From Bactericera cockerelli (Eukaryota > Arthropoda > Insecta > Hemiptera > Triozidae), in contig CM044964.1 in NCBI GenBank assembly GCA_024516035.1, positions 10,197,624 through 10,261,623 on the forward strand: a DNA stretch of 64,000 bases, in the 5' to 3' direction. The position numbers and the translations under genes are program-made. Shown here one piece after another: positions 11,578 to 22,453 of this stretch (its first letter is position 1; each line of letters begins with the position of its first letter). Under the pieces are notes generated by a model. It did no database searches, had not been told where the DNA came from, and saw only the letters and a list, made by a program, of their open reading frames with translations.

Positions 11578-13618
11578 TTTCGTGTTCTATGGCATTTACT
11601 TGTTGTCTAAAGTTGTCATTAGTTGTCGCCGTCGAATTGGTTCTTGTGTATTTCTGGTTTCGTTTTTTGCGTTCTTCTATAACGAGTCTTTTGTATACTT
11701 CGCATAGCATGGTTCCCCCTGAATGGCCCTTTTTTTCACATGTACCACAGTATGCATCATTCTGGCAATTAGACATATGGTGTCCTTTAGCGTTGCATTT
11801 AAAACATAACTCTTTGCAGTCCTCTTCTTCTTTACATTGGAAAGACTTGTGGCCATATTTGTTACACTTGAAGCAGCGGGTGGGTACAATGTATTCATCT
11901 ACCCTGCAAGTCATCCATCCTATCCTAATTGTTCGGAGTTCAAGTAATTTATTCGCATCCACTTGTTTTACTTCTATTATGGCTGTTTTATTACTTCCCT
12001 TCGAGTTTTTTTTAAGTCTTTGAATGTTAACTCGGTTATCCTCATTATGTATGTTAAGTTTGCTCTTGATTTCCATTAATACCTCATCTTCTGTTGTGTC
12101 TGAGTCAATGTCTCTGATAATTAATTTCTGTGTCTCAGCTTCGCCAATAGCCTTACCCAAATCTCCAATACATTCATTTATTTTGAGTTGGAGACTTTGA
12201 GAAGATTCTGGGATTTTTTCTTCCAACAGGATTCTAACGTTTCCTTTTTTTGTTTTTTCAATACCTTTGAATTCGATACCTAGATCATGAATGTTCACCT
12301 CTTTTTTCATTTTCTTGATGACATTGTCATATTCTTCTTTTTTATCTTCTGGGAGGATAATATTTATGACTTTTTTATTGACATTCCTAGGAGTTGATTT
12401 TCTTGTTTGTATAAAAAATTGGCTGCTATCGTTTTTCTTCAAAGCTCCAGCAAAGGAAGATTCTCCTCTTATTAGGATGGTTATTTTAAATCTTGACGAT
12501 TTAAAAGTGCACTCAAGAAGTTTTCTCAAGATTTTGATATCAATATTGCATGTTGTGGCAACATATAGGTCAACATCACCTTCATATTCGTTTTTCTCCA
12601 ACAGTTTCCTAGTTTCTTTCAGTGAATTGAAAAGGTCTTCTATTTTGACAGTTCTCTCATTTTCATCTTCTGAATTTAAGTGTAGGAGGCATAAACTGTC
12701 GCTTCCTTCTTCAGCAACAGGTTGCATTTCATTAGAAGTTATCATACTGCATTTGTTCTTGAGAACTACCGGCATACCTGACATCATTTTAATTTGCTCC
12801 ATTGCCTCTTTAGATATTGATTTCCTCTCTATGATATTTTTTACTACTTGTTTTTCATGGTCTCTCTTATCCAAGATGATACACAAATTTGGACAGGTTT
12901 CTAGTTCCCTATGGGTTGCCTTTTTAATTTTAGTTAAGTAAAATAGTTCTTCATTCCAAATCATTTTCTCTGACTCTTCAAACCATTGATAGTCAACATT
13001 TTCGGGTATGGACTTTAATTCTTCAATTTGTATATCTATGTTATGTGTTACCATTTTTTTCTCATCTTTCTTGAAGAAATCCACTAAGTTCTCTTCTGTT
13101 ACTGCTTTTACAAACCCTCCTAGCTTATCAACTTCTTTCTTAATCTCTTTTTTAGTTTTTGGGGTTTCCGCGATCAAACGTTTCAGTTCATTGATGCTAT
13201 TTATGATTCCCCGTACCTTTGCTGCAACATACTCCCTTTCCATATCTATAATTTTGTTGATCTTACTGCTTTCTAACTTATTTGTTTTTTCAGCGTCTAA
13301 TCTACCATTAATGGGATCAAAATCTACTTCGTCTATTCTTCTCTTTTTTATTCTAGCGGGATCATTTTCAGATAGACTCCTCATCATAGCTCCACCGTGT
13401 ACAGGAGATCTAGGAATTCTAGTACTCCTTTGAAATGGATCTGGGTCGGTAGTGGCGGGGGACATAAATGTATCACCGTCTATGACAGTTTTACTTTTTA
13501 TTGGAGTTACTCCAATGCTATCCTGTACTCCTCCAGTGTTAACTGAAGGGAAATTCAAATGATCATTTTCTTGTTCCTCCATATGTATGTCGTCATTACT
13601 CTTCTCATTTCCTTCCAT
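11570..13618 (-). CDS. R1-clade LINE ORF1: gag-like RNA-binding protein
   Basis: A 682-residue intact protein that would bind the element's RNA into a ribonucleoprotein. The N-terminal two thirds is Lys/Glu-rich and probably helical. Three consecutive CCHC zinc knuckles lie near the C-terminus: CFKCNKYGHKSFQC, CFKCNAKGHHMSNC and CGTCEKKGHSGGTMLC. Three knuckles in ORF1 are usual for R1-clade and jockey-type elements. The start at 13618 follows a 5' UTR of about 560 bases; the stop is shared with the ORF2 start. No frameshift or internal stop is seen. Confidence 0.9.
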   Translation of the reverse strand: MEGNEKSNDDIHMEEQENDHLNFPSVNTGGVQDSIGVTPIKSKTVIDGDTFMSPATTDPDPFQRSTRIPRSPVHGGAMMRSLSENDPARIKKRRIDEVDFDPINGRLDAEKTNKLESSKINKIIDMEREYVAAKVRGIINSINELKRLIAETPKTKKEIKKEVDKLGGFVKAVTEENLVDFFKKDEKKMVTHNIDIQIEELKSIPENVDYQWFEESEKMIWNEELFYLTKIKKATHRELETCPNLCIILDKRDHEKQVVKNIIERKSISKEAMEQIKMMSGMPVVLKNKCSMITSNEMQPVAEEGSDSLCLLHLNSEDENERTVKIEDLFNSLKETRKLLEKNEYEGDVDLYVATTCNIDIKILRKLLECTFKSSRFKITILIRGESSFAGALKKNDSSQFFIQTRKSTPRNVNKKVINIILPEDKKEEYDNVIKKMKKEVNIHDLGIEFKGIEKTKKGNVRILLEEKIPESSQSLQLKINECIGDLGKAIGEAETQKLIIRDIDSDTTEDEVLMEIKSKLNIHNEDNRVNIQRLKKNSKGSNKTAIIEVKQVDANKLLELRTIRIGWMTCRVDEYIVPTRCFKCNKYGHKSFQCKEEEDCKELCFKCNAKGHHMSNCQNDAYCGTCEKKGHSGGTMLCEVYKRLVIEERKKRNQKYTRTNSTATTNDNFRQQVNAIEHENE

Positions 13619-14184
13619 CTTATAAGTGATTCAGTATTTGTGGTATAAGACCTCTGGATAGTTCATTGAGAAGTCCTTGCACCGATTTACTGCCCAACAG
13701 AAATGGGAGTCAGTGATTGATTGTCACTTTGACAGTAGGGCTAGTAAAAAGCTACCTATTAAGCTTATCTGATATGCAATTGCCAAGATAACAGTAGTAT
13801 CTACGCACCTATGTGTGCTTGTATATTTATACGTATAGGTATTTATGTAGTCTAACTTCAAGATAGCTACTCAATGTCTCTTACCTACCGGTAGCTTGAT
13901 CTCAAGGTCACCGGTTTCTCCTCTCGGGAACCACGATCTGATAATTTCACTTTGAATTAATTATTAATTACTTTCATTATTAGTATTTTCAACGTAATAT
14001 CTCTGTAATAATCACCACTTAAATTTAAAGAATTTACCATAAAAAGTTTATATAAATCCACAATTGTTCGGCAAAATTGGATGCCCAAAAAACTTTTATA
14101 TAAAAAACTATAGAAAAAAAACGAAAAAAAAAGCGGCCGTAATAACGATGCGCTCTCTCTCGATCTCCACTCCAAAAAAATTCT
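13619..14184 (-). other. 5' UTR of the R1-clade LINE
   Basis: Sequence between the target duplication and the ORF1 start. In R1-clade elements this interval usually carries the internal promoter; no motif was identified with certainty. It includes a Lys-codon-like A-rich tract and an AGAGAGAGCGC segment near the 5' end. Confidence 0.6.
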
Positions 14185-14197
14185 AAGATTTGTGACT

Positions 14198-15009
14198 GTA
14201 GATCTCTTACTGGTAAATCCATGTTGCTTCTCAGAAATGAAGTGCTTGCATGAGAGTCTGGAAGAAACCAATTTATCAAGCACTTTAGGAATCGCAGACT
14301 GGATGCAGACACCACGATAATTAGCTATATTTGACCTATCACTGGATTTATAGATAGGAAAAATAAAGCTCGATTTCCATAGAGATGGAAACACTCCAGA
14401 AGACAGAGATTTGTTGAACAAGACAGACAGAGGTGCTGCCAGACATGCAGAACATTTCTGAAGAATAAAAGGAGGAACATTATCGGGACCAGAGGAAAAC
14501 TTTTGAGGAAGAGAAGACAGAGCACTGAGGACATCGGTTGGAGAGAAAGAACAGCCATTAAAATCAATACAGTCCAGAAAAGGGTACTCTGGAACTGGAT
14601 GGTCAGAAACTTCGTAAGCATTAGAAAAAGATTTGGCAAACAAATTTGCAGTCTCCTGACCAGTGCTGCTAGTCTAACCGTTAAAGAACATGTCCTTTGG
14701 AAATCCATCTGTCTTACGGGTCATATTGACAAATTTCCAGAAAGTGCTTGGATTACTTTGAAGACTCTTATCTGACTTTTCCAAGAATTCTCTGTAACAT
14801 TTGGAGCTCAAATTATTACAACGGGATCTCAATGAAGAAAAACAACGATAATCAGATTCAAGTCTTGATTTTTTATACAAAGAGTGAGCTCTTTTCTTTT
14901 TAAAGATCAGAGACTTCAATTCATTTGTAAACCAGACTGGAAATGTTGAAGTATAGACCCGCTTAACTGGAGTTGAGAATTCTATACCGGCCTGCAATAA
15001 GTCGTACAA
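14198..15009 (-). pseudogene. LINE reverse transcriptase, N-terminal fragment
   Basis: Minus-strand frames give SSGPDNVPPFILQKCSACLA, SFIFPIYKSSDRSNIANYRG and HGFTSKRSTVTNL, the RT fingers and motif 0-2 region of a jockey/CR1-type LINE. Two frames overlap between 14643 and 14708 and there is at least one frameshift. Coding sequence stops at the 13-bp target duplication of the R1-clade insertion and resumes at 7590. Confidence 0.8.
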
Positions 15010-15054
15010 ACGTTTGGTGGATACCTCAACGTTGTCTTCAGAAGCAAGAAAAGA

Positions 15055-15855
15055 CTAATCAACCCTAGACAGAAATTTTCTCAACTCGAAGACGTTACAT
15101 TTGGAGAAATCATAGATGTGCTTATCTTCAGAAAGTTGATCGGTCTGGCGAGGAACAATGATGTCAAAACTAAAAGCATTATGATGGAAGTTATTTGGAA
15201 GCAATGGATCAAGAGAAGGCGTCGTTGATACATTTTCCTCATTGGTAAACAACAGGTCCAGGAATACACCGTGGTCGTTAGGAACAGAGTTCGCCTGATG
15301 AAGTGAGAGACTGTTGAAGGATTCACAAACCCGAACAGCGGGATAAGAAAAATTACAGTCGACAATCATCGATGAATCCTCAACATCCACACTCCAAAAG
15401 GCATCTCTCAAATTGTAGTCACCAGTGAGGAATAGGCTGGAATCAGGAAACCTGGAAGACAACTCCTCAACCACGCTACAATGCTCCATATATGTTTCGA
15501 CATCAGAGTTGGGTGGGATGTAGACACAGCCTAACAGCAAGCTAACATTGGCAATCTTAACAAGAACAAACACGTTATCAAAAGAGGACAGAACAGAACC
15601 AACAGTAACTCTACGTGACTTTAGCTTTTTGTTGACTGCAATCAACACACCTCCTCCGCGATGTCTACCTAACACAGATGGGTCCTTGTCAGTACGGTAT
15701 ATTTCATAATTTTTAACATTAACCTAACTTACTGAAAAATCGTCATTCAGCCAGGTTTCAGAAAGAAAAACAACATCATACGATGAAACATCAAGGGCAA
15801 GTTTCAAATCTTGAAGCTTAGTGCGGATGCCCCCAGCATTATGGTAAAAACATGT
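15055..15855 (-). pseudogene. LINE APE endonuclease, decayed
   Basis: The minus-strand translation starts with CFYHNAGGIRTKLQDLKLAL and VVFLSETWLND, the N-terminal motifs of an APE endonuclease, then hits a stop near 15730. It resumes as GRHRGGGVLIAV, VYIPPNSD and LFLTGDYNLRDAFW (the GDxN catalytic motif). The broken frame shows it is inactive. Nothing beyond about 16080 is clearly LINE-derived. Confidence 0.85.
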
Positions 15856-16699
15856 TAAGAAATTTTCTGATTTCTCTGAGGTCTCAAGTTTTTTGGCGAA
15901 AAATTAGTACTGCTTCCAGCACCAGGTTTGCATGTACTGGTTTTAGCGGGAGGAACGCCAGTGTTTGTTGCCGGTTGTTTAACAGGTTTGTCACGAGGGG
16001 AAGACGAGCCAGGTGAAACAGCTGCAACATTCACAGAGAAACCAATTGAAACCTTTGAACGTTTAACCACCATAAAATGCTAGAGCATAAAATACATAAA
16101 AAATAATGGTATAAATAAAGCCAATTTTTTTTCGTAAATGCAAGAATTCTAATAACTAAAAATGTTAAAATGTTCCAACATAATTATCATCTCGTTCCTT
16201 GTTTGTCAACAAATTAATTTACACGATAATACGTTTACATTTTTCTTAAAACAAAAAAACATTCGAAGATAAAAAGAAAATGGCGTACAGAAATTCTCGT
16301 TCATGTTTTCATCGCTTGACAAGTTCTGTAATCACTTGACATCAGCATTAGTACGAAATAGATAGGAGTGACTGATTGAGGTTGGTGATGGGACTTGACA
16401 TTAGTAGCATTAGAACGAAATAGATAGAAGTGACTGATTGAAGTTGGTGATAGGACTGATGGGTTGATTATTGGAACGGGTCCCCAAATACCAATTTCGA
16501 ATCTCGTCGTTCCGGGAAAAAAGTTTTAAAAAAATGTATTAATCAAATGATAATTTGTAATAATCACATGATAATTTGTGTTAATCACATTATCACAAGT
16601 ACTCAAAATAGCTTTGTTATTTTTTTTTAACCTATTAGGTACCTACTTTTAACATTATTTTATTCATTGTATATTTATTGACATTTTTATTATTGACAT

Positions 16700-16990
16700 T
16701 GTAAATAGGGCCGTGCACTAAAAGGTCGTTGCGGCTGTGCAGTATAAGGCATGTTAGTAAGAAGAATACTATACCCGGGCAGTATAAAAATAAGGTCGTT
16801 AGTATGTTTCGTCCCAAGATTACTGGTGCGTACGTGAAAATCGTCTATGTCAAGCTGTAGGTACTAGGGTCTAGGGTTAAGGGTCTAGGGTCCGGGGCTC
16901 CGTTGTGGCCACGCACTAAAAGGCATGTTAGTAAGAAGAATCCTATCCGGGCAGTATAAATAAGGTCGTTAGTATGTTTTAGTGATGCTC
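16700..16990. repeat. direct repeat, two copies with telomere-like GGGTCTAGGGT patch
   Basis: Segments with GCACTAAAAGG, GGCATGTTAGTAAGAAGAAT and CGGGCAGTATAAA, TAAGGTCGTTAGTATGTTT occur at about 16712-16815 and 16910-16980. Between them lies TCTAGGGTTAAGGGTCTAGGGTCC, also seen near 20998. Confidence 0.7.
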
Positions 16991-17212
16991 CGATTAGTTG
17001 AAAATCAAGGTAATCGATTAATCGATAAAAACAATGCCGATTAGTTATTAATCGACTTGTGATTAATTGATTAATCGATTACTACCGATTAATCGAGCAT
17101 CACTAGTAGTTGAAAATTAAGGTAAACGATTCCGATAATCGTAATCGATTAGTAACTAATCAACTTGTAATTAATCGATTAATCGATTACTACCGATTAA
17201 TCAAGCATCGCA
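16980..17212. mobile_element. hAT-type MITE with 8-bp target duplication
   Basis: Begins TAGTGATGCTCCGATTA and ends with the inverted form ending in AAGCATCGCA. It is flanked by GTATGTTT at 16972-16979 and 17213-17220; an 8-bp duplication is typical of hAT transposons. The interior is two ATCGATTA-rich copies of about 105 bp in tandem. It interrupts one copy of the repeat described at 16700-16990. Confidence 0.8.
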
Positions 17213-17464
17213 GTATGTTTCGACCCAAAATTACTGGTGCGTGCGTGATTGACTCTTCGATTGAAATTGTTTGTAAACAATCTCCGGGTGGCCCGATGTT
17301 TAATTACCCTAGTGATTCCAAGTTAGGTTTCTTCATTTTGAATTAGCACATGTGTTGTCAACCAGTGGAGGAGCGTCACATAGATGAGGAGACGTATTGG
17401 GGATTCGGGGTCCACTCATGCCCCGTGAGGAAAAATGAGTAGCTGCTTTAATGTTAGCAGCGAC

Positions 17465-17860
17465 CAGTGGCGGAATTATAGGCAAAAATAAGATATTGGG
17501 ATATTAACAGGTTGACGACCATAAGACACAAATTCGTGTCTTGTTGACTTTTTTGGATCCATTTTTAGAAATCTGGGAGACACACATATCTATTATCTCC
17601 AAATCCATACCTATGGCTAGATCATGACTTAAGGAATTGAAAAGTGTCCTTAGGTTTTTTGTAGGACCTATAGAAAAATCGTACGAAATTTTTCCCTTTA
17701 AAATTTTTTAATTCCAAGTGTCTGGTCCCCGGGGCAAATTCAGTGAAAAGTCCTCTGGTCGTCAACTTGTTAATGATACGGAAAATTCCTATGATTCTGC
17801 GCTACCCACTAAAATTGTGACATAATAACACAAAGAATCACATTTGTTTGTTTTTGTTAA
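17465..17860 (+). repeat. dispersed repeat interrupted by a piggyBac-like MITE
   Basis: The flanks CAGTGGCGGAATTATAGGCA and CTATGATTCTGCGCTACCCA reappear inverted at 20262-20465, and the second alone at about 50945-51010. It looks like a family of short DNA elements; ends are not fully resolved. Confidence 0.65.
17508..17769. mobile_element. piggyBac-like MITE with TTAA duplication
   Basis: Flanked by TTAA at 17504-17507 and 17770-17773. Ends are CAGGTTGACGACCA and TGGTCGTCAACTTG, imperfect inverted repeats. TTAA duplications are diagnostic of the piggyBac superfamily. A similar element with TTAA flanks is at 63199-63477. Confidence 0.75.
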
Positions 17861-17877
17861 TTTTATTTGGGATTACG

Positions 17878-18033
17878 GCGGAATTATAAAACATTATTAG
17901 ATTCACTCAAAGAGGACACTATCCCTTTGCTCGGGCTGTAGTCGACTGTTATTTGTTGAACCCCCACTTAGGAGCTTAACAATAATCTAGTTTAGCTTAA
18001 CAATAATCCTGTTTCATAATGTGGCCCATAGAA
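17878..18033. mobile_element. MITE of the GGGCCGAATTATAAAAC family
   Basis: Contains GGCGGAATTATAAAACATTA at one end and CCTGTTTCATAATGTGGCCC at the other, with the shared interior CACTATCCCTTTGCTCGGGC. Other copies lie at 23741-23883, 36236-36547, 44517-44757 and 56494-56668. Confidence 0.7.
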
Positions 18034-18044
18034 AGAGATCGGTA

Positions 18045-18345
18045 GTTCTCAAAATTCCACGTTCTGCATCAAAATTCTACGTCTTGCATCAAAATTCTAC
18101 GTCTTGCATCAAAATTCTACGTCTTGCATCAAAATTCTACGTCCTGCATCAAATTTCTACGTCTTGCATGAAAAATTCTACGTAAGGACTCAAAATTCTA
18201 TGTCCTACATCAAAATTCAACGTCCTGCATCAAAATTCTACGTCCTGCATCAAAATTCTTTGTCCTGCATCAAAATTCTACGTCCTGCATCAAAATTCTA
18301 TGTCCTGCATGAAAATTCTACGTCTTGCCTCAAACTTCTGGAGAT
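18045..18345. repeat. minisatellite, about 20-bp unit, 14-15 copies
   Basis: Units are variants of CATCAAAATTCTACGTCTTG. The frame is open by chance on both strands; no gene is called. Confidence 0.95.
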
Positions 18346-18440
18346 GGCTTCTAGTGTCCCCTACCCAGTCTTCCTGTTGGAAAAGTGAAAGAGAAAACAC
18401 ACTAGAACTCCCAGACATGTCTTCTAGTTGACCTGACACA

Positions 18441-19220
18441 ACGAGTGAAGAAAGTAACTTGGTGTAAAGCAGGCATGTCAAACTGGCGGCCCGCGGGCCG
18501 CATGTGGCCCGCCTGGTCAATTTGTGCGGCCCGCTGCGAGCGTTAGGGTATAATACAACACTTCCTTATTATAAGATAAGGAATGTTAAAAATAAAAAAA
18601 TATGGCTCGAGCCTTATTTTCTTGACTTTTTTTTCAACTTTACGAGACTAAAAAAAGTAGGTACTTACCTACCTACTTATTGGCAAATGAATAATAATAT
18701 AGGTACTTTTTGTGTAGGTATTTTGTGTATTATTTCAAACCAATAAAACTTCTATTTTTAAAACAAATTAAAAATCCTGAATTTTTTTTTTTTTTTTTCG
18801 TTTTACTTCAGGATCTTTTTTTTTACGAAAGGGCTCCCCCTTTCGGGTTGAGTACCTGCAGCCCGCCAATGATCAGCACAACTGAAAAATGGCCCTTCAT
18901 ACATTTTGAGTTTGACATGCCTGGTGTAAAGGATCGTGTACCTCGCCCTAAGAATCCAGACATTGTGAAGATTCGTCTTAAAACTATAGGCTCAACCAAA
19001 TGTAGGAAGATTATGCCTTTCTTGAACGGTAGGGTCCAACACATGCTAACGAGTGAAGAAAGTAACTTGGTGTAATGTAAATGATGGTGTACCTCGCCCT
19101 AAGAATCCAGACATTGTGAAGATTCACTTGACAAGCCGTCCTAAAACCATAGGCTCAATCAAATACAGGAAGATTATGCCTTTTCTATGCCTTTTTTGTA
19201 CGGTAGGGTCCAATACATGC
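18441..19220 (+). repeat. tandem duplication of about 145 bp
   Basis: Segments with TACCTCGCCCTAAGAATCCA and GAAGATTATGCCTTT, GGTAGGGTCCAA occur at about 18938-19075 and 19087-19222. The tail ACGAGTGAAGAAAGTAACTT is also present just before the hAT insertion at 18441, so the hAT element split one repeat. Confidence 0.7.
18470..18923. mobile_element. non-autonomous hAT element, 8-bp target duplication
   Basis: Begins CAGGCATGTCAAACT and ends AGTTTGACATGCCTG, flanked by GTGTAAAG at 18462-18469 and 18924-18931. The GC-rich GGCGGCCCGCGGGCCGCATG near the end is common in Charlie-like hAT elements. 454 bp, no transposase. Confidence 0.9.
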
Positions 19221-19229
19221 TAACGCACT

Positions 19230-20260
19230 CAGGACCCTACTGAAACTTTGTGATTAAAAGAGAAGAAGATGATTTGTATTTGTATAGAAGTATTTGTTGA
19301 TAAAAAAATTCTTTATTTTCTAACAAGCACTTTTTAAATTAAATATAACCTCGGAGGTACAGAAAGTTTTGCGTTTTTTATCCCTCGCACCTGAGCTAAG
19401 TTTTCAACTTACTGTTTCTTCTCAAAGGGGAAAGTATAAGACTAAGGGCGAAATTAATAGACAAATTCTATATTACAAGTCATTCTATATCACAGCGCCA
19501 CAGAGGTATTACAAAAACGTCCATTAATTTTGCCCTAAATAAATATGATTGATTAGTACTTTTATAAGTTCGTCCAAAGTCTGAAATATCACAATGGTTT
19601 TGATTCTTAGAAATGTGAAAAAATGTAATTTTAAATTTGTATTTTCCTAATAAACCCCTGAATTTCGGACTCTGGTTTTTCTCGTTAATAATACCCGATA
19701 ATCTTAACATTGTAATAACAATTGCATAATTATTCGGAAACACACGAAATTATAATTACGCCCTAAATATAATGCTCTCATAAGTTTACTAATACATCAG
19801 ATAACACACACTTATGCATGTGGGTGCGTCGTGCAACACATGTATTGTATTTAAAATACATAAATATGTATGTAGATCCAATTTACTCGTACCTACATAT
19901 TTTCGTAAAACACTCGAATATGTGTAGGTGTAGATACCTATGTATGCCTAATCGCTTGACCACGACGAAAGTAACATTTGATGTTTAAAAAAAAAAAAAT
20001 TAAAAAATTCAACATTGCCGGAGGGTATTCATTTTCTTTTAGGTCCAGGAAGAATCGCCCCTCAAATATCTCTTTTCTTGTTTTAAGGTTCAATGAGAAT
20101 ATTCAAAGAAATACAGAATTCTTTGATGGTCAAGGGGTTAAGACGATAATTTGGTTCTCCCGGTAGCGAGGCGATCTGTAGGATTGAATTTTCCTCATAG
20201 ATTTGAGGTCATAACCGCGTTATAATGACACCAAAACAACTACGAGCATAAAAGGTCCTG
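19230..20260. other. no gene seen
   Basis: AT-rich sequence with short open frames only. No motif, repeat end or RNA gene could be supported. Confidence 0.5.
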
Positions 20261-20261
20261 T

Positions 20262-20465
20262 AAATAAATAAGAAATAAATGGGTTTCTTTGTGTTATTGT
20301 ATCACAATTTTTAGTGGGTAGCGCAGAATTATAGGACTTTTCCATAACTTTTCATATCCTAATATCTTATTTTTGCCTATAATTACGCCACTGGTCAATG
20401 CTCACATTAAAGCAGCTACTCATTTTTCCTCACGAGGTATGAGTGGCGAGTGGACCCTGAACAGC
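20262..20465 (-). repeat. inverted copy of the 17465-17860 repeat
   Basis: Shares TCTTTGTGTTATTGT, AGTGGGTAGCGCAGAATTAT, ATAAGATATTAG-type and GTGGCGTAATTATAGG-type blocks in reverse orientation, without the piggyBac-like insertion, so it shows the uninterrupted form. Confidence 0.7.
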
Positions 20466-20495
20466 TGAACACCCAAGAATAGAGCAGAAAAAATC

Positions 20496-20570
20496 CTGCC
20501 CCGCTGGGGATTGAACCCAGGTCACCGTGCGAGCAATGCCTATTGCGCTAACTCACTCTGCCACGGTGAC
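20496..20570 (-). mobile_element. tRNA-derived SINE head
   Basis: Minus strand: TGGCAGAGTGAGTTAGCGCA A-box region and GGTTCAATCCC B box; same family as 790-866. Confidence 0.75.
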
Positions 20571-20605
20571 TTCTAAAAGGCCCAGTAAATAATTGAATTG
20601 AATTA

Positions 20606-20690
20606 CTACTTGTGTCCAGCCACAGGGCCATGTCTCGGGTGTAGAGTAGGGTTAGGTAAAATACATACAGGGCCATGCCTTCTGGACACA
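20606..20690. repeat. short inverted-repeat element
   Basis: TTGTGTCCAG at one end and CTGGACACAA at the other. The interior GGGTTAGGTAAAATACA is the unit of the tandem array at 46800-47130. Confidence 0.55.
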
Positions 20691-20814
20691 ACGACATCAT
20701 TACAGCCCTTGATTTCCTCTAAATATGCGGCCACAACGAGGACCCTGGACCTAGACCCAAGTCCCTACAACTAGATATAGACGATTTCCGGGACTCCGTT
20801 GAGGCTGCTTAAAT

Positions 20815-20965
20815 TATTATTATTAAGTTTATTTACAGAGAAGACTCAACAATCAGAGTCTTTGCTCCTTACATTATTATTATTATTATTATTATTTTAT
20901 GTTTATTTACAGAGAAGACTCAACAATCAGAGTCCTTGCTCCTTACATTAATTTAATAACATAGT
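20815..20965. repeat. direct duplication with ATT microsatellite
   Basis: Two copies of TTTATTTACAGAGAAGACTC followed by AACAATCAGAGTC and TTGCTCCTTACATTA are separated by an (ATT)n tract. Confidence 0.8.
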
Positions 20966-21079
20966 TAGATTATTTTACGTAATATCGGGACTATACCCTA
21001 GGGTTTAGGGTCTAGGGCTCCGTTATGTGCACACACGGAGAGTTCAGATCAGACACACTATTATGTAAAAAAGTCAGCA

Positions 21080-21180
21080 CCGGTCGATAGCATGTTGGTT
21101 ACAGTTTACACCTGTTCACTGAAGTTAAGCAACACCCAGCGAGGTTAGGACTTCGATGTGTGACCTTTTAAATAAATGAG
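21080..21180 (+). mobile_element. 5S-rRNA-derived SINE
   Basis: Contains CACTGAAGTTAAGCAACACC and AGCGAGGTTAGGACTTCGAT, the internal promoter region of 5S rRNA (A box to C box) in the correct order, too divergent to be a functional 5S gene. Confidence 0.7.
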
Positions 21181-21184
21181 GAAA

Positions 21185-21262
21185 AATTCATGCCCTGGGT
21201 GAGATTTAAACCAACGGATCCCTACGCTACCTGGATAACCACTTGACTACCAATGCACCTTA
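21185..21262 (-). mobile_element. tRNA-like SINE head
   Basis: Minus strand resembles a tRNA: TGGTAGTCAAGTGGTTATCC, then TCCGTTGGTTTAAATCTCAC. A related plus-strand copy is at 54190-54270. Confidence 0.6.
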
Positions 21263-22453
21263 ACCAAACCCTCTTTTAATTTCAATTTTTGGGTTTTGGA
21301 TACGTCACCTGGATTACCAGACCAGCGCCTTAACCACTTGACTTTCAAAGGCCGGTACCTCGTGCTTGTGTTCTGTACCTCGATTCCCTCAAAAACAGAT
21401 AGTGTAACCAAACTCAGCAACATAATACTTCATCATAAATCGTAACCAGAGGGTCACTTTTTCGTCATCACAAGAGATCCCTCACCCTTCCTTGAGTGAT
21501 AACAGACTCTCCACAGTCCTCGTGACCCTTGTTAGCACAGTAGAAAGCACTAGTACAATAGAAAGCAAAATCACAATAGACAACATTATCCCTCAATCCC
21601 CTTTTCTGATTGGAGTTGGGGCAACGCATGCTTCATTCTCTTCTCTCTTCCCATTGGCCGAGAGGAAAGCGTTTAATAGTGTCCTATTAAGAGAGCGAGG
21701 GCTCTCAAAAAATCAAGATTGCTGTCAAAATATTTGTTTGATTGGAAAAATCAACGAGAGCTCTTGAAAGTATCGGGTTTCACTCCTTGTGGTTTCATAA
21801 TCGAAAAGACGTGTGATTTTTAGTTTGATTTGTGTAAATTAATTAATCTGATAATAAATTGTTCTAATAAAAAAAAGACGTTTAGAAAAGGTATTTCAAC
21901 AAGTGTTTTTATTGCTTTTTTATTAATTAAATTTAACTAGAGTTTTAAATTAATTAACTTTTGTCCATAACGTAAAGGTTTTTTTCTCCGAAACGTATAC
22001 GAACATTATTTTTCCATAAAAACTATAATTTCCCAACAAAAAAATATGGACTAATTTGTTCAAATCTTTTTATTTTAATAATTTTATTATTATTTCTTCC
22101 TGAAGTAATACAGATATGGCGAAGTCCGATTCGTTTTCAAAAATAAGAGAACTTCTCAACTTAAACATTCAATGTGTAGACACCAAAGTAGGTGGATAAA
22201 TGCTGTGCCAGGTTCCCAAACGTATCTAATAGGCTTACCTATTGACAAAATTCTGGTTAATTCTAGCATTCTACTAATAAAATCTTGCCACTTTATAAAT
22301 CGGGGACACTTATTGTAATTCCTGCCAATTTAAAAAATGTCTCTCTTCAGACTCTGACTTACCAATAAATCCTGCTAAATTATAAATATCTTACTGAACT
22401 CTTACAAATAAATCCTGCTGACTCATAAACCCAGGACTCAACCACTTACCAGA

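Larger units (their letters stand above)
7592..14184 (-). mobile_element. full-length R1-clade non-LTR retrotransposon
   Basis: A 6.6-kb element on the minus strand with a 5' UTR (14184-13619), ORF1 (gag-like with zinc knuckles), ORF2 (endonuclease and RT), a 1-kb 3' UTR and a terminal poly-A seen as a T-run at 7591-7617. The 13-bp duplication AAGATTTGTGACT at 7579-7591 and 14185-14197 marks the insertion precisely, inside the RT gene of an older LINE. Both ORFs are intact. ORF1 stop and ORF2 start overlap as ATGAATAA, an arrangement known in R1-clade elements such as SART1, where ORF2 is made by coupled termination and restart. R1 relatives often insert into rDNA or telomeric repeats; this copy did not. 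Confidence 0.9.
3812..16080 (-). mobile_element. decayed LINE (jockey/CR1-like), split by nested insertions
   Basis: A non-LTR retrotransposon read on the minus strand. Its 5' part (endonuclease, then the N-terminal part of reverse transcriptase) lies at about 15850-14198. A short middle piece with RT motif A lies at 7590-7361, and the RT C-terminal part at 4924-4086. A T-run at 3812-3835 (poly-A on the minus strand) marks the likely 3' end. Two insertions break it: the R1-clade LINE at 7592-14184, flanked by a 13-bp target duplication, and the inverted-repeat element at 4927-7358, flanked by TA. Removing both with one copy of each duplication restores the reading frame across the joints, which shows the pieces were one element. 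It carries its own stops and frameshifts, so it was already dead or has decayed since. Confidence 0.85.

Noticed and set aside
16850..16895. Telomeric repeat
   Set aside because: Only a few TCTAGGGT-like copies inside a dispersed repeat; not the TTAGG array of insects.
18104..18388. 94-codon open frame
   Set aside because: Translation of a 20-bp minisatellite.
21492..21767. 91-codon plus-strand frame
   Set aside because: No start context, motif, splice support or similarity to known proteins could be seen.
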